This document shows positions 1 to 10,774 of a stretch of DNA of 64,000 nt, one piece after another. A model generated the notes under the pieces. The model saw nothing but the letters and a program-made list of their open reading frames with translations. It made no database searches and had not been told where the DNA came from. The first letter of the stretch is position 1, and each line of letters begins with the position of its first letter. The stretch lies in NCBI GenBank assembly GCA_028571685.1, contig CM053156.1, forward strand, positions 85,005,049 to 85,069,048. Reading direction: 5' to 3'. Source of the DNA: Heterohyrax brucei (taxonomy: Eukaryota; Chordata; Mammalia; Hyracoidea; Procaviidae). The translations under genes and the position numbers were made by a program.

Positions 1-75
1 TCCCATTTTATAGATGTGAATATGGGGGCTTAGCAAGATAAAGGGATTTGCCTGTGGCTGAGGGGTTGAAAGTGG
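1..75 (-). mobile_element. MIR SINE fragment
   Basis: The text (CCCATTTTATAGATGTGAA then CTTAGCAAGATAAAGGGATTTG) resembles the reverse complement of the MIR 3' half. The copy is cut by the window start. Confidence 0.5.
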
Positions 76-617
76 CTGAGCAAGAGGGTGATCTCAGCTC
101 TGACTGCAGAGCTCCCACACCCAGCACTGCATGGCTCCCTTTAATGCAGAAGATGACAGCGGCTGCGGAAGGGCCGGAGGAGGGCAGCGCCGTGTCACTC
201 AGCGCAGGGACATGTCCACACAGGTGTTTGCCTGGGCAGGTGTCTGCAGGCTCAGCTCTGGCCAGGAATGCAGCTGGCAGAGCAGCTGTTCAGGCCAAAG
301 ACTCCACCCGAGAGTTGCAGACAGGGTGAGGCAAGCTGTCCGGCCGCCAGCTCCTCGCACTCAGGATCCTCAGCTGAGGCCGCCCCGGAGATGGAAGGTG
401 GCACGGTACCTGCCTCTGACTCACCGCTGCTGGGCCTCCTGGGGTGCTGGGTGTGCAAGCTAACTGGATCTGGTTCCCGCATGCGTGTGTTGGGGAGGGC
501 TGCTTTCCTTGGGAGTGGTCAAGAAAGAAAGCTGAAGTCAGTGCGAGAATTTCCCTGGCCAAACAGGTCCCCCTCAAACTGCACAAATGCAGGGCTGAGG
601 CAGTGCTCCTAAGGAGG
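76..617. other. Unique sequence, no gene seen
   Basis: Moderately GC-rich single-copy sequence. Overlapping open frames of 60-114 codons exist on both strands, but none resembles a known family. I see no convincing splice frame or promoter. Confidence 0.5.
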
Positions 618-621
618 CTGA

Positions 622-800
622 GCTAGCTGACTCTGGAGCTAGATGACCCGGGTTTGAATCCCAGCCTCCTGGCTCCCCAACACTTGTGACCTGGAGCAAG
701 TCACTTAGCTTCTCTGAGCCTGGAGGTAACAGGCCGTTCTTCACAGAGTTACTCGAGAACTGAGATAATGCATGTCAAGTGCTTAGCGCATGCTAAGGAC
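622..800 (+). mobile_element. MIR SINE
   Basis: MIR landmarks appear in order: a tRNA-like GGGTTTGAATCCCAG B-box segment, GACCTGGAGCAAGTCACTTAGC core, then CTCTGAGCCT and a GAGATAATGCA tail region. It is diverged, as expected of an old mammalian element. Confidence 0.75.
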
Positions 801-921
801 ATCATTTTTATAATTATGATTATTTTTATTATAATTCTCCTTGCATTTAATCCAACATGTTTTCATGGAAGTCTTTCCAAAAGATCTCATGATATTTTAC
901 AGGTAGGTATGTCATTAGAAA

Positions 922-1122
922 AGAGCCCTGGTAGCATGACGGTTAGGCACTTGGGTGCTAACTGAAAGTCTGGTGGTTAGAGCCCACCCAGCACTCCTTT
1001 GGGGAGAAAAGACCTAGTGATCTGCTCCCATAAAGATTACAGCCTAGAAAACTTTACAGGGCAGGTCTACACTGTTACTGGTGTTGCTATGAGTCAGAAT
1101 TGACTCAGTGTCACTCAATCCC
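922..1122 (+). mobile_element. AfroSINE, long form
   Basis: The head AGAGCCCTGGTAGCATGACGG is followed by the extra central block of the long form (GGGGAGAAAAGACCTAGTGATCTGC, TAAAGATTACAGCC) and the 3' block GCTATGAGTCAGAATTGACTC. It is diverged. Confidence 0.85.
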
Positions 1123-1144
1123 AGCAAGCTCACTGGAAATTTTA

Positions 1145-1965
1145 TGAAACTGACACCAAAAGGGTATCGCCTCCTTGATTTCAGCACTTTTAAGATATTG
1201 TTCTATCATCTTCTAGCTGCCATGATTTCTGTAGAGAAGTCAGCTGTCACTGGTATGTAATGTGCAGTTTCCCCTGCTGATTTCAAGACTTTTTCTTCAT
1301 CTTTAATTATGATATGTGAAGTACTATTTTCTTTGTGTTAGCCCTTCTTGGAGTTCACACTGGGCTTCTAAAATCTGAAAATTTGTGGTTTTCATCACAT
1401 TTGCAACACTTGCAGTCATTATTCATTAAATGTCTTTTCTGCTTCATTTTCTGTCTCTTCTCCTTGTGCAACTAGAGTTACATATGTGCTAGATGTTTTT
1501 GTATTGTTCCACAGACTACAGCGTCTCTGATCCAATGTTTTAGATTAGTTTTTTCCCCTGTTCTTTAGATTGGATTGTTTCTGTGAGTCTTATCTTCAGT
1601 ATCACTGATTCTTGTTTTAAGCCCTGTCAGTGAATTTATCTCAGATATTGCATTTTTTAGCTCCAGAATGTCTATTTGGTTTATTTTAGTGGCTTTTATA
1701 TCTCTGCCAATATTTGTTTACTCATTACATGCTTACTTTTTTAAATAATCCTCTAAAGTATGACTGCCTTGAAGTCTTCTTCCAGTAATTTCAGCTCTGG
1801 TTTATCTTTGAGTCATTCTGCATCAATTTTTTTTTTCTTGAATGTGACCACAGATTCATTTTTCTCCATAAGCTTAGTAATTTTGGATTATGCTATAAAT
1901 ATGGAGAATTACATGTGTAGAAACTTCAGATTCTGCTGCATTCCTCTGAGGAGTATTGATTTAAA
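1145..1965. mobile_element. Old LINE-1 derived segment
   Basis: The text from about 1165 (GGTATCGCCTCCTTGATTTC, then CTGTAGAGAAGTCAGCTGTCAC, GCTCCAGAATGTCTATTTGG) resembles a T-rich non-coding LINE-1 segment known from old mammalian L1M families. Orientation and subfamily are not assigned. Confidence 0.5.
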
Positions 1966-2001
1966 AACAAACAAAAACAAACATGTATTTAACCTTTCAA
2001 A

Positions 2002-2720
2002 TAGTGATGAAGATCAAAGACCACAGCCTTCAGAATGGATTACACCTCAATGTCAAGAAAACACAAATCCTCACAACTAGACTGGTAAATAATATTGTGA
2101 TAAATGGAGAAAGGATTCAGGCTATCAGGGATTTTATTTTACTTGGTTCCACAATCAATGCCCATGGAAGCAGCAGTCAAGAAATCAAAAGATGCATCAC
2201 GTTGGGAAAAATCTGCTGCAAAAGACTTCTTTAATGTGTTGAAAAGATGTCACCTTGAAGACTGAGATGCACCTGACCCAGGCCATGGTATTTTCAATTG
2301 CGTCATATGCATGCAAAAGCTGGACAATGAACAAAGAAGACAGAAGAAAAATTGATGCTTTTGAATTGTGGTGTTGGAGAAGAATATTGAATGTACTGTG
2401 GACTACCAAAAGGACAAATAAATCTGTTCCAGAAGAAATACAACCAGAGTCCTCCTTGGAAGCAAAGATGGCAAGACTGTGTCTTACATTCTTTGGACGT
2501 ATTATTAGGAGGGATTGACCTCTAGAGAAGGGCATCATGCTTGGCAAAATAGATGGTCCACGAAAAAGAGGAAGCTCTTCGAGGAGATATATTGACACAA
2601 TGGCTGCAACAATGGGCTTAAACATAAAAATGACCATGGGCATGGCACAGAACCAGGCAGAGTTTTGTGGTTGTATGTGAGTCAGAACCAACTCAATGGC
2701 ACCTAACAACAGCAACAACA
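2002..2720 (+). mobile_element. RTE (BovB-clade) LINE, 3' part
   Basis: This is the downstream part of an RTE-type LINE: the end of the reverse-transcriptase frame, then a short 3' end (GTATGTGAGTCAGAACCAACTC, AATGGCACCTAACAACAGC) with an ACA-type simple tail. There is no poly(A), as is usual for RTE. The block just before the tail matches the 3' block of the AfroSINEs in this window. Confidence 0.85.
2005..2518 (+). pseudogene. RTE reverse transcriptase C-terminal remnant
   Basis: Two frames (1983-2234 and 2255-2518) give INGERIQAIRDFILLGSTIN and SWTMNKEDRRKIDAFELW followed by CWRR. These are typical of the region after the catalytic domain of RTE/BovB reverse transcriptases. A frameshift and a stop near 2234 separate them, and the N-terminal endonuclease and the catalytic YADD region are absent. 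It is a dead 5'-truncated copy. Confidence 0.85.
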
Positions 2721-3234
2721 GCACTTACCCTGGCTAGTTTGAAACTGTGAACTCTGTCTCCCCTGCAGTGAAGTTCTTTGGTGTTTAGTTGAATCTGCCC
2801 AGGCAAGGCTCAGGTGTCCTTTAGAGACCCGGACCAAACGTATAGACAGAATTTGAGGCTTCTCCTCTATGGGAGAAAATGAAACAGGGTGAGGGGACTG
2901 AATGTGGTCTGGGAGGTCTGAGCAGGTGACATCTGAGACGAGGCAAGGATGAAGTGAGGGAGTGAGCCTATGGATTTCCAGGGAAAAGCCTTCCAGGTGG
3001 AAACAGGAACAAAGACGTGTGGAAGGGACGAGCTTGGCTTTTGCTCAGAGATGTGCGGGAAGAACTCGGATTTGAATTCAAACTAATTTAACCACCCCAC
3101 CTCACTGGTCCTTAAAACAGAGCCCTGAATATGTACAGTAAGCACACCTAGATCTGAGCTAATATACTTACCATACAAACTAACAGGAGGGTATATTCAG
3201 TTCAGCAAGATGTTTATGCTGTGGTCCCTTAAAG
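2721..3234. other. Unique sequence
   Basis: No gene or recognisable repeat. Purine-rich between about 2870 and 3060. Confidence 0.45.
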
Positions 3235-3665
3235 CGACGTCCTCAAACTATGGCTCAAGGACCAAATCCGGACCAAGGGTCAGATCCGGACATCGGCCTG
3301 TTTATGTAAAAAAAGTTTTCTTGAGACACAGCCACACTCATTCTTTTACTCTTGTCTGTGGCTGCTTTGGAAATCCTGGTGGCATTGTGATTAAGTGCTA
3401 CAAGTGATAGCCAAAAGGTAGGCAGTTCAAATCCAGTGGGCACTACCTGGAAACTCTGTGGGGCAGTTCTACCCTACCCTATCAGGTTGCTATGAATCAC
3501 AATAGACTTGATGGCATTGGGTTTGGTGTTTCATTTTTGTTTTTACTTATTATTTTGGTGGCTGCTTTTTCTAGTACAATGGCAGAACTGAGTAAGTGCA
3601 GTTGAGACTGTGTAGCCTGCAACGCCTGAAATACACACAAGCTGACCCTTCAGAGAAAAAGGCCC
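3235..3665. mobile_element. Old DNA-transposon-like element, split
   Basis: The two halves, about 3235-3368 (CAAATCCGGACC, GAGACACAGCCACACTCATTC) and 3558-3665 (GGCTGC, ATGGCAGAACTGAGTAAGTG, GAAATA), read as one common mammalian repeat of probable hAT type, family not certain. It is interrupted by an AfroSINE. Fragments of the same family seem to recur at about 41830-41880 and 46345-46380. Confidence 0.55.
3369..3557 (+). mobile_element. AfroSINE, short form, with target-site duplication
   Basis: GGAAATCCTGGTGGCATTGTG head, CTACCTGGAAACTCTGTGGGG middle, T-rich tail. It is flanked by a perfect 11-bp direct repeat GTGGCTGCTTT (3358-3368 and 3558-3568), so it inserted by retrotransposition into the older element around it. 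Confidence 0.92.
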
Positions 3666-3669
3666 AACC

Positions 3670-3772
3670 CCTGTTGTGTTGTTGCATCACACTGAGTCTA
3701 TTCCAACTCATAGTGACCCCATGTGACAGAGTAAAACTCTCCCATAGGCTTTTCTAGGCTGTAATCTCTTTT
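3670..3772 (-). mobile_element. AfroSINE 3' fragment
   Basis: GAGTCTATTCCAACTCATAGTGACCC followed by CAGAGTAAAACTCTCCCATAGG is the reverse complement of the AfroSINE 3' half. The 5' head is missing. Confidence 0.8.
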
Positions 3773-4792
3773 TGGTTCATTTTTAAAAAATATTTTTTGT
3801 GCTTTAGGTAAAAGTTTACAGTTCAAGACAGTTTGTCATACAAAAAGTCACACACACATGGTTATGCAGCCTTAGTTGGTCTCCCCATCCTGGGACAGAA
3901 CACTCTCTCCCTCCCCACTATATTTCCCTTACCCGTTTGATCAGCTCCTGTCCCATTCCGTCTTCCCATCTTACCTTGGGAGAGAAGCTGCCCAATTAGC
4001 CTCCTGTCTCTACTGAAGTCAAAAACTTGACCCTTCATCAGTTATCATTTTATGTCTTATAGTCGAGCACAGTCTTTGTCTGAGAGTTGGCTTCTGAACT
4101 GATTTCAGATCTGGGTTCACAGAGAGTCTGGGACCATGTCTTCTGGGGACCCTCCAGTCTGTCAGAGCACCAACTTGGGTCTTTTTAATAGAGTTCAAAT
4201 TCTGCACCCTCCATTTCTCTCACTGCACTAGGGACTCTTGGTTGAGTTCCCTGTAAAGGCAGTCTTTGGTAGTGGCTGAGAACCATCTACTTCTTCTGAT
4301 CTCATGCTAAGGTACTCTCTGATTTATGTGGCCCTGTCCATCTTTTGGGCTCATATTTTGTTTATGTCTTTGGCATTCTTCATTCTCCTTTGCTCCAGGT
4401 GGGTTTGGATGGATTGGTGCTGCTTCGATGGCTGTTGGCTAGCTTTTAAGACCCCAGACGCCACTCACCAAAGTGGGATGCAGAGCATCTTCTTAATAAA
4501 CTTTGTTAAGCCGAGAGACCTAGATGTCACCTGAAACCACGGTCCCTGGACCTATGCTCTGGCTCCTCTGATCTTCAAAGTGTTTGGCTGCATTTAGGAA
4601 ACTTCTTAGCTTTTTGTTCAATGCAATTGTGCTGGCTTTTGATCTACTGTGAGTTGTCTCTCTCTTCACCTAAAATAATGCCTGTGTACTACTCCTCTCC
4701 CTTCCTCCCTACCTTCATTACCCTCAAAGACTGCTTTCTTCTGTTTAAACCTTTTCTTGAGTCTTTGCAATAGTGATCTCATATGAGGTCTG

Positions 4793-5152
4793 ACAATTAA
4801 GTTCATGAACTCACCGTAGAAAAAGTGCTACTTCATTGTTGAATATCCCTACAGTCACTTTCAAAGTACTGCCCTTGGGAAGCTATGCACAAACGCCAGC
4901 GCCTAGTTCACCCTTCAAGCCACTTTTTCTAGGATGAGTTCATGAACTTAGTAGTTGGACCTCATATGACAACAGCTCTGATGGTCATTCCAGAAAAAAG
5001 AGTTCCAAAATTGCTCTGAAGGATGGACTAGGCACTGGTATCAGTGCACAGCTTCCCAAGGGGAGGACTTCGAATGTGGTCACAGTGATAGTCAGCAATG
5101 AAGTATGCAGCAATTTTTCTAGGGTGAGTTCACGAACTTAATCATAAGATCT
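4793..5152. mobile_element. Mariner ends in inverted repeat
   Basis: The left edge reads TGAGGTCTGACAATTAAGTTC and the right edge is the degenerate reverse complement (GAGTTCACGAACTTAATC). Both halves derive from the same transposase-3' end: CTTGGGAAGCTATGCAC at 4876 is antisense to GTGCACAGCTTCCCAAGGGG at 5044. A further TIR copy (GATGAGTTCATGAACTTAG) lies near 4934-4952. It sits at a TA in the surrounding LINE-1. Confidence 0.75.
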
Positions 5153-5459
5153 CATGCGATATTTGTCCTTTCGCAACTGACTGATGCCTTCCAGATTCCT
5201 CCACATTATGAGACATTTCCCAAATTCATCGTTCTTCTTTCTCATTGCACAGGATTCCATTGTGTGATATATACTATAATTTTCTTATCCATTCATCCAT
5301 TGATGGGCACCTAGGCTGATTCCATCTTTTTGCTATTGTGTACAGTGCTGTGATGAACATTAGGGAACATGTATGTATCTATGTGTGTGGCAGCTCTCAT
5401 TTCTCTAGGATATACTCCAAGAAGTAGGATTGCTGTATCATACGGTATTTGTTTCCAGG

Positions 5460-5985
5460 TGTTTTAGTCAGCTAGCGCTGCTCTAACAGAAATACCACAG
5501 AGGATGGCTGTAACAGAGGAAAGTTCATTCTTACACAACCAGTAGGCTACAAGTCCAAATTCAGGATGTCCACTCCAGGGGAAGGCCTTTCCCCTTGTCA
5601 GTTCTGGAACAAGTCCGGTATTGCATTACTCTTTGTCCAGGGAGCATCTTGGCATAAGAACCTCAGGTCTGAAGGACACGCTCTTCTCCAGGTGCTGCTT
5701 GCTTGATGGTGAGAGGTTCCCAATTCTCTGCCTGCTTACTTTTCCTTTTATCTGTTGTAGGATGAAAGGATTAAGGATGGGGCAGGCCATACTGCAGGGA
5801 AAGTCCCCTTTACGGTGGAGCAGGGAGGTGATCTTATGAAGGGATTTACAGTCCCACCCTAATCCTTTAACATTCAGTACAAGAAAATCACAGAACGGAG
5901 GACAATTGTAGAATACAGGGTATGAGCCACGTGGCTACACATGGCTGCACGAATTTTGGGGGGGGACACAATTCAATCCGTGACA
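5460..5985 (-). mobile_element. Solo LTR, MaLR-like
   Basis: About 526 bp. Read on the minus strand it begins TGTCACGGATTGAATTGTGTC and ends CTGACTAAAACA, so it has TG...CA termini. It interrupts the LINE-1 (GGTATTTGTTTCCAG | CTAGCTTTTTAAG). The same family recurs at 25863, 27284, 38439, 45473, 48035 and 49755. No internal retroviral sequence is attached. Confidence 0.7.
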
Positions 5986-6754
5986 CTAGCTTTTTAAGAA
6001 ACTGTCAAATCAATTTCCAAAGTGGTTGTATCATTTTACATTCCCACCAGCAGTGTGTAAGTGTTCAGATCTCTACACAGCCTCTGGAACATTTATTGTT
6101 TTGTTATTTTCAGGTTAACAATGGCCTTGTTGGGGTGAGATGGTGTCTCATTGTACTTTGGATTTGGATTTCTCTAATGCCTGATGATCGCGGGCTCTTT
6201 CTCAGGCAGGTTTGACGTCTGGATGTCTTCTTTGGTGCAGTGCCTGTTCATACGCTTTGCCTATTTTTTAACTGAGTTATTTGTCTTTGTATCCTTGAGG
6301 TTTTGCAGCATCTGACAGATTTTAGAGATCAAATGTTCACCAGATTTGTTGTATCCAAAATTTTTCCCTGGCCTGTGGATTGTCTTTTTACTCTTCTAGT
6401 GAAGTCTGGATGAGTGTGTTTGGTTTTTAGGCGTTTCCAGTTATCTGTTTTCTCTTCTGGTGTTTGTGCATGGTTAGTGATGTTTTGCAGCCTATTGATG
6501 CCATGTAAACAGACTCTCAGCACTGTCGCTATCTTTTCTTCTGTGATCTTTATTGTTCTAGATTTTGTATTTAGGTCTTTGATCCATCTTGAGTTAGTTT
6601 TTGTTAATGGTGTGAAACATGAGTCTTGTTGTATTTTTTTTGCAGCCAGTTTGGTTTGGTTTTGGTTTTCCAGCCGAGGAGGCCCACCTTCCAGCGTTGT
6701 GTCGGGCAGCGTTCCCTTGTGATCCACAGGGATTCACTCACCGATTCTTGCAAG

Positions 6755-6903
6755 AAAGTTACCAGACCTTTCTGCCTAGACTTATCCTGGAAGTGCCACT
6801 GAGACCTTTCCACCGTGGGTGACCCTGCTGATCTCTGAAACACCTGATGTAGCTTCAGCATCACAGCAACACACAAGCTACCAGAGTTCAACAAACTCAC
6901 AGC
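6755..6903 (-). mobile_element. RTE 5' region or RTE-derived SINE body
   Basis: On the minus strand this matches the same body as at 49634-49754 and 50230-50290: CAGGAAGTGCC..., GGGTGACCCTGCTGAT, TTCAGCATCACAGCAACACAC. I read it as the non-coding 5' region of the RTE LINE, or of a SINE derived from it. Confidence 0.55.
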
Positions 6904-7260
6904 AAGTGGAAAGCCATCAGAATATTTCGGCGGGCCCTCCCCATGCCCAGGATGGTAGAGCTGAAATTTCCTTGGTAAGCATTTGCCTAAAGCACAGAAG
7001 AACAAGTTTACGGCCTCCCCTTCCGCTAAAAGGAAGCTTCTCAAGAGGCAGAGGTATCTCTGTAAGTGCAAACTGAGGCAGGAGGGAAGGTGACGGGTGG
7101 GGAGGTGAGGTGTCCACCCCAAGAGGGCAGAGCTCACTGGTTAGCAAAATTTCTAGTTAGCAAAATTCTATATTTTACTCAGATGTTAAAATAGTCATTC
7201 TAAGTCTATCAACAGTGATAACATATGAGAGGCATGAAGGACTGATACTCGATAGGTATA
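6904..7260. other. Unique sequence
   Basis: GC-rich to about 7140, then AT-rich. No gene or repeat assigned. Confidence 0.4.
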
Positions 7261-7348
7261 ATAGTCACCATCTTCATTATCAATAGTCACCATCTTCATT
7301 ATCAATAGTCACCATCTTCATTATCAGTATTCACCATCTTCATTATCT
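7261..7348 (+). repeat. 22-bp tandem repeat, four copies
   Basis: The unit ATAGTCACCATCTTCATTATCA starts at 7261, 7283 and 7305 without change, followed by a diverged fourth copy (GTATTCACC...) at 7327-7348. Confidence 0.9.
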
Positions 7349-7398
7349 TTGGTGATCATTTCCTGCTGGTGAAATTCTGGGCCGCTTACCCGTGTTCT

Positions 7399-7608
7399 GG
7401 AGCCCTGGTGGTGCAGTGGTTAAATGCTCAGCTGCTAATTGAAAAGTCAGCAGTTCAAACCCACCAGCTGCTCTGCAGGAGAAAGACGTGGCGGTCTGCT
7501 TCTGTACCGATTACAGACCTGGAAGCCCCGTGAGGCGGTTCTGCCCTGCCCTGCAGAATCCTAGGAGTGGGAACTGACTCATTGGCATGATTCTTTTTCT
7601 GGTTTTTA
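7399..7608 (+). mobile_element. AfroSINE, long form
   Basis: GGAGCCCTGGTGGTGCAGTGG head, AGAAAGACGTGGCGGTCTGC long-form block, GGAACTGACTCATTGGCATG end with a T-rich tail. The flanks TTACCCGTG (7387) and TTACCTGTG (7604) look like a slightly diverged target-site duplication. Confidence 0.9.
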
Positions 7609-8790
7609 CCTGTGAGAGCCCCAGCATGCTCAGCAGCCCTGCCGGGGACCCCCAGGGTGGCCCTGTCTGCTGCCTGGTCTGTTTCCTTGATCCCCCCACC
7701 ATCTGACTGACAGCGCAGAAACCCCTCTTAGAATCTTCACACGTGATCTTGTTCAAGTTCAAATCTCATCTCTCATCATTTATAATCATTTGGAAAATTT
7801 CATTTAAAAAGAAAATCCATTTAATGAAATATTTCTGTTTAAATACCAGCACATTAGATTTGCAGGGGAAAAAGTACCCATCTTGAATAGATTTAAGCAA
7901 AAATCAATAAAGGTTAATAGCATATTGCCAGAGCACTGCAGTGACAGAAAGCTCAATAATTCCTTTTGTAATTGACTAGTGCCACTGAAGTGTGGGGGGA
8001 AATCAGCAGTGATAGTTCTCCCATAGCTTCGCAAATGGTGTGTGAAATTCAACCACTGGGCTGTGATAGCCGCATACAATTCAAATTTGACTAATTAGGG
8101 GAATTGTGCAATTTTCCATTTTTTAATAGGAAAAGGGATTGGCAAGGCAATTTTGAGAGGGTCGGGGCTGAGAGGGGTTGGGAGAAGCCATCTGAAAAGA
8201 GTAAAGTCTTAGCAACAATGTGATTGTAAAAAGGAAATTAATTGTAACCTATTAGAAGAAAAGCTGGCTGGTCTGAAGGACATGATTGAATCCATATCAT
8301 TAACATGCCCATGACTTTGGGAATGGATGTTTGAGGAATTTACCATTGTGCTGAACCACTTACTGGCCAGCACTGCCTTCTGAGGAGAGGGAACTTATAT
8401 AATCTTAAAAAACCACTTGCCATCGTATTGATAGCGTGCATACCTGGTGTCATGTGGCGAGGGCAGAGCTCCATCCACCCTTGTGGCCTTCCTCCCCAAA
8501 CCCAGAACCCCATTCTAGTCATGACAAACACACCAGACACCACTGACTGGAACACAGTTCTACAGTATACCTGCTCTCAAATGTCGGCATCATCCTAAAC
8601 CAAGAAGATCTGAGAAACTGTCACAGCCCAGAGGGGCCTAAGGAGGTATGATGAGTGTGTTACCCTGGATGGGATCCCAGAACCAAGAAAGGATGCTAGG
8701 TAAAAACTGGGAGATTCTGTATAGAATTTAGTTTGTGGAATATGTTAATACTGATGAATTAACTGTAATAAACACATCATGCTGGCATAT
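7609..8790. other. Unique tract with candidate conserved element
   Basis: No repeats recognised. About 7760-8260 is AT-rich with TAAT and TTAAT cores, homeodomain-like TAATTG and a long run of non-repetitive complex sequence, the look of a conserved non-coding element. Function is inferred from composition only. Confidence 0.35.
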
Positions 8791-9236
8791 GAGGCTAATA
8801 CAGTGAAGCCTGTGAAAGCCAGAACCTGGTGGGAGTCCCTAGTTTTTCTGGGCCTTGCGGGTTTTCTGCTTTTGACAGGTCGCAGTCTTAAACCGTTTGT
8901 CGACCCCTCGTTTTGGGAGACATATTTGAGTTTTCCTTCTCTGACGCGTTTCCCGCTTACCCAGTCTCCAGCTTCCTGGGGTTTACTGTAGTGGGGGAAA
9001 TCGGGGTGTGACAGAGGAGGAAGGAGAGTCAGGAACAGGAGGAGAATACGGACTGCGCGTCCCTTTGTCTCCATGAACAACTGCCTCCTTTGCCGTGAGA
9101 TCGGAAGTGGATGGTGCCTGGCTACCGTTACTGAACATTTGGATCAAAGACTCTGTGGAAGAGTCCTGACGAACAAGGAAAAAATACAGGACAGAATTTC
9201 AGCTTCTCGTAGACTTTAGACCTTCTGAAGCCACAG
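8791..9236. other. Unassigned sequence, possibly an old repeat
   Basis: GTGAAGCCTGTGAAAGCC, CCTTGCGGGTTTTCTGC and AGTCTTAAACCGTTTGTCG look like a dispersed repeat, but I cannot name the family. Short frames here are not convincing genes. Confidence 0.35.
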
Positions 9237-9656
9237 AGGCTTGGTAACCCCCTGGAACTTTCGCCTTGAGATAATCTTTAAACCTTCAACCAAAAGCATC
9301 CCCTGAAGTCTTCTTAAAAACCAAGCAACAGTTTAGCTTAATTAGTCAAGACTACCTGCCTTGAACACTGTACTCTAAAGAACTACGTGTGTGAGGTCAA
9401 ATTGACGGAACAACTCGAAAGATTCGACAGGAACCTTGGGGGAGGAAAGACCCAGAAAAGGAAGCTGAGGAGGGTGGCACAACTTGAAGAACGTCATTGC
9501 TTTCACTGAACTGTGCAAGACGTAAAATAGAATTTTAAAGTAATAATAGGGAAAACTGGGATTGATATATACAGGAACTCTGTACCCATTTTGCAACTGT
9601 CTGTAAAACTGAAACTATCATAAAATAAAAAGTTTGTTACTTAAAAAAAAAAAAAA
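9237..9656 (+). mobile_element. LINE-1 3' end, sense
   Basis: CTTGAGATAATCTTTAAACC, GTTTAGCTTAATTAGTC, GAACAACTCGAAAGATTCG, then AATAAAAAG at 9625 and an A-run to 9656. This matches an afrotherian LINE-1 3' UTR as I remember it. The polyadenylation signal and A-tail are visible. Confidence 0.65.
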
Positions 9657-9879
9657 TGGATATGAAGAGATATCTACCAGGACTTGTAGGAAGACAAAGC
9701 TCCTTCATGCCGGACCACAGTCTGGCACGAGAATGTAGAGTTTAAAACAGGGTGCACTATTTCACTACAAACAGGTAAAGATTTCACTGGCTAGCAATTG
9801 TTAAGCACAGCCTGGGGATTAACTGCCCTCTGTAGAATCCAGAAAAGAGATAGAAAGAAAACCCTCATCATATGACATA

Positions 9880-10050
9880 GGAAACCCTGGTGGTGTAGTG
9901 GTTAAGTGCTACATCTGCAAACTGAAAGGTCAGCAGTTCAAATCCACCAGGTGCTCCTTGGCAACTCTATGGAGCAGTTCTATTCTGTCTCATAGGTTCA
10001 CTATAAGTTGGAATTTACTTGAAGGCAGTGGACTTTGTTTGGTTTTTAAA
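9880..10050 (+). mobile_element. AfroSINE, short form
   Basis: GGAAACCCTGGTGGTGTAGTGG head through CAGTGGACTTTGTTTGG tail, nearly consensus length. The direct repeat ATGACAT (9872 and 10051) is a likely target-site duplication. Confidence 0.92.
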
Positions 10051-10057
10051 ATGACAT

Positions 10058-10774
10058 GAGCTGCCGGATGGACCCTTGCCTGTAACTATCTTCATGGACT
10101 TTTCTGATTCTGAGCCAATAAATCCTCTTATCATTTGAGTGGACTTTCTATCAGCTGCAACACAAAGATTAAATTACGTATCCTTAAGAATCATCCCCAT
10201 GTTCTCTGATCTACTCCAGGACCCCAAATTCTGAAAAGCACACACTCTATGTAGTTTGGGACATAAATTGAAACAAGCAGTGTGAAGTCTTGGGGATGAG
10301 TACTTCCCTGCCACTCCCAAGGAGAGAGAGAGCAAGGTTCGGGAGGAGAGGGTTGTGGAGACCCAGGGCCGATGGAAACTTTGCAGCTGGCTTTCTGTTC
10401 CCACCAAATCAGCCTCCAGGGAAACCTCTCTTCCCAGGGGAGAACTGATGCAGAGCCCACTGGGATCCAAGCCAAGACCTGAGTTCTTCGCTGCTAAGTT
10501 TCATGTGATTTGTGGCTGGGGGCTGTTTTATTTGGGGACGACTGGGAGGGCGGGACCACAGCTTATGTTTTCATGTCTGCCCTAAATGTCACTGGAAGAC
10601 CACCTCATTAGTGTCCCAGCCTACCGCTCCCTGTGAGGTTTCCTCTTGTTATTTTGTAAAAGCTTTACACGTGGATTAGCTAACCTGGTGAAACTTCAGA
10701 AACGGAATGACATTTGTGTGTGTAAACAAACCAACATTTCTAAATTGCTCCTGCTCCTCCAGGGAGGGGACCAT
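10058..10774. other. Unique sequence
   Basis: GAGCCAATAAATCCTCTTATC near 10105 may be the end of an old LTR. The rest is single-copy, with no gene recognised. Two overlapping minus frames of 94-98 codons (10174-10475) have no family resemblance. Confidence 0.4.

Larger units (their letters stand above)
3776..6650 (-). mobile_element. LINE-1 3' region, antisense, with insertions
   Basis: Read on the minus strand this runs from the end of ORF2 (about 6650-6000) through a long 3' UTR to its end near 3776. Landmarks are GATGGGCACCTAGGCTGATTCC at 5303, TTCCCACCAGCAGTGTGTAAG at 6041 and GGGGTGAGATGGTGTCTCATTG at 6134, all antisense LINE-1. The 3' UTR (GACCCCAGACGCCACTCACC at 4451) matches the type I remember from elephant. 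It is split by a mariner element (4793-5152) and a solo LTR (5460-5985). No intact frame remains. Confidence 0.85.

Noticed and set aside
2197..2724. 175-codon minus-strand frame
   Set aside because: It is the reverse strand of an RTE copy; the sense strand carries the reverse-transcriptase remnant.
5460..5985. Full endogenous retrovirus
   Set aside because: Only LTR sequence is present; no gag, pol or env-like frame adjoins any of the LTRs in the window.
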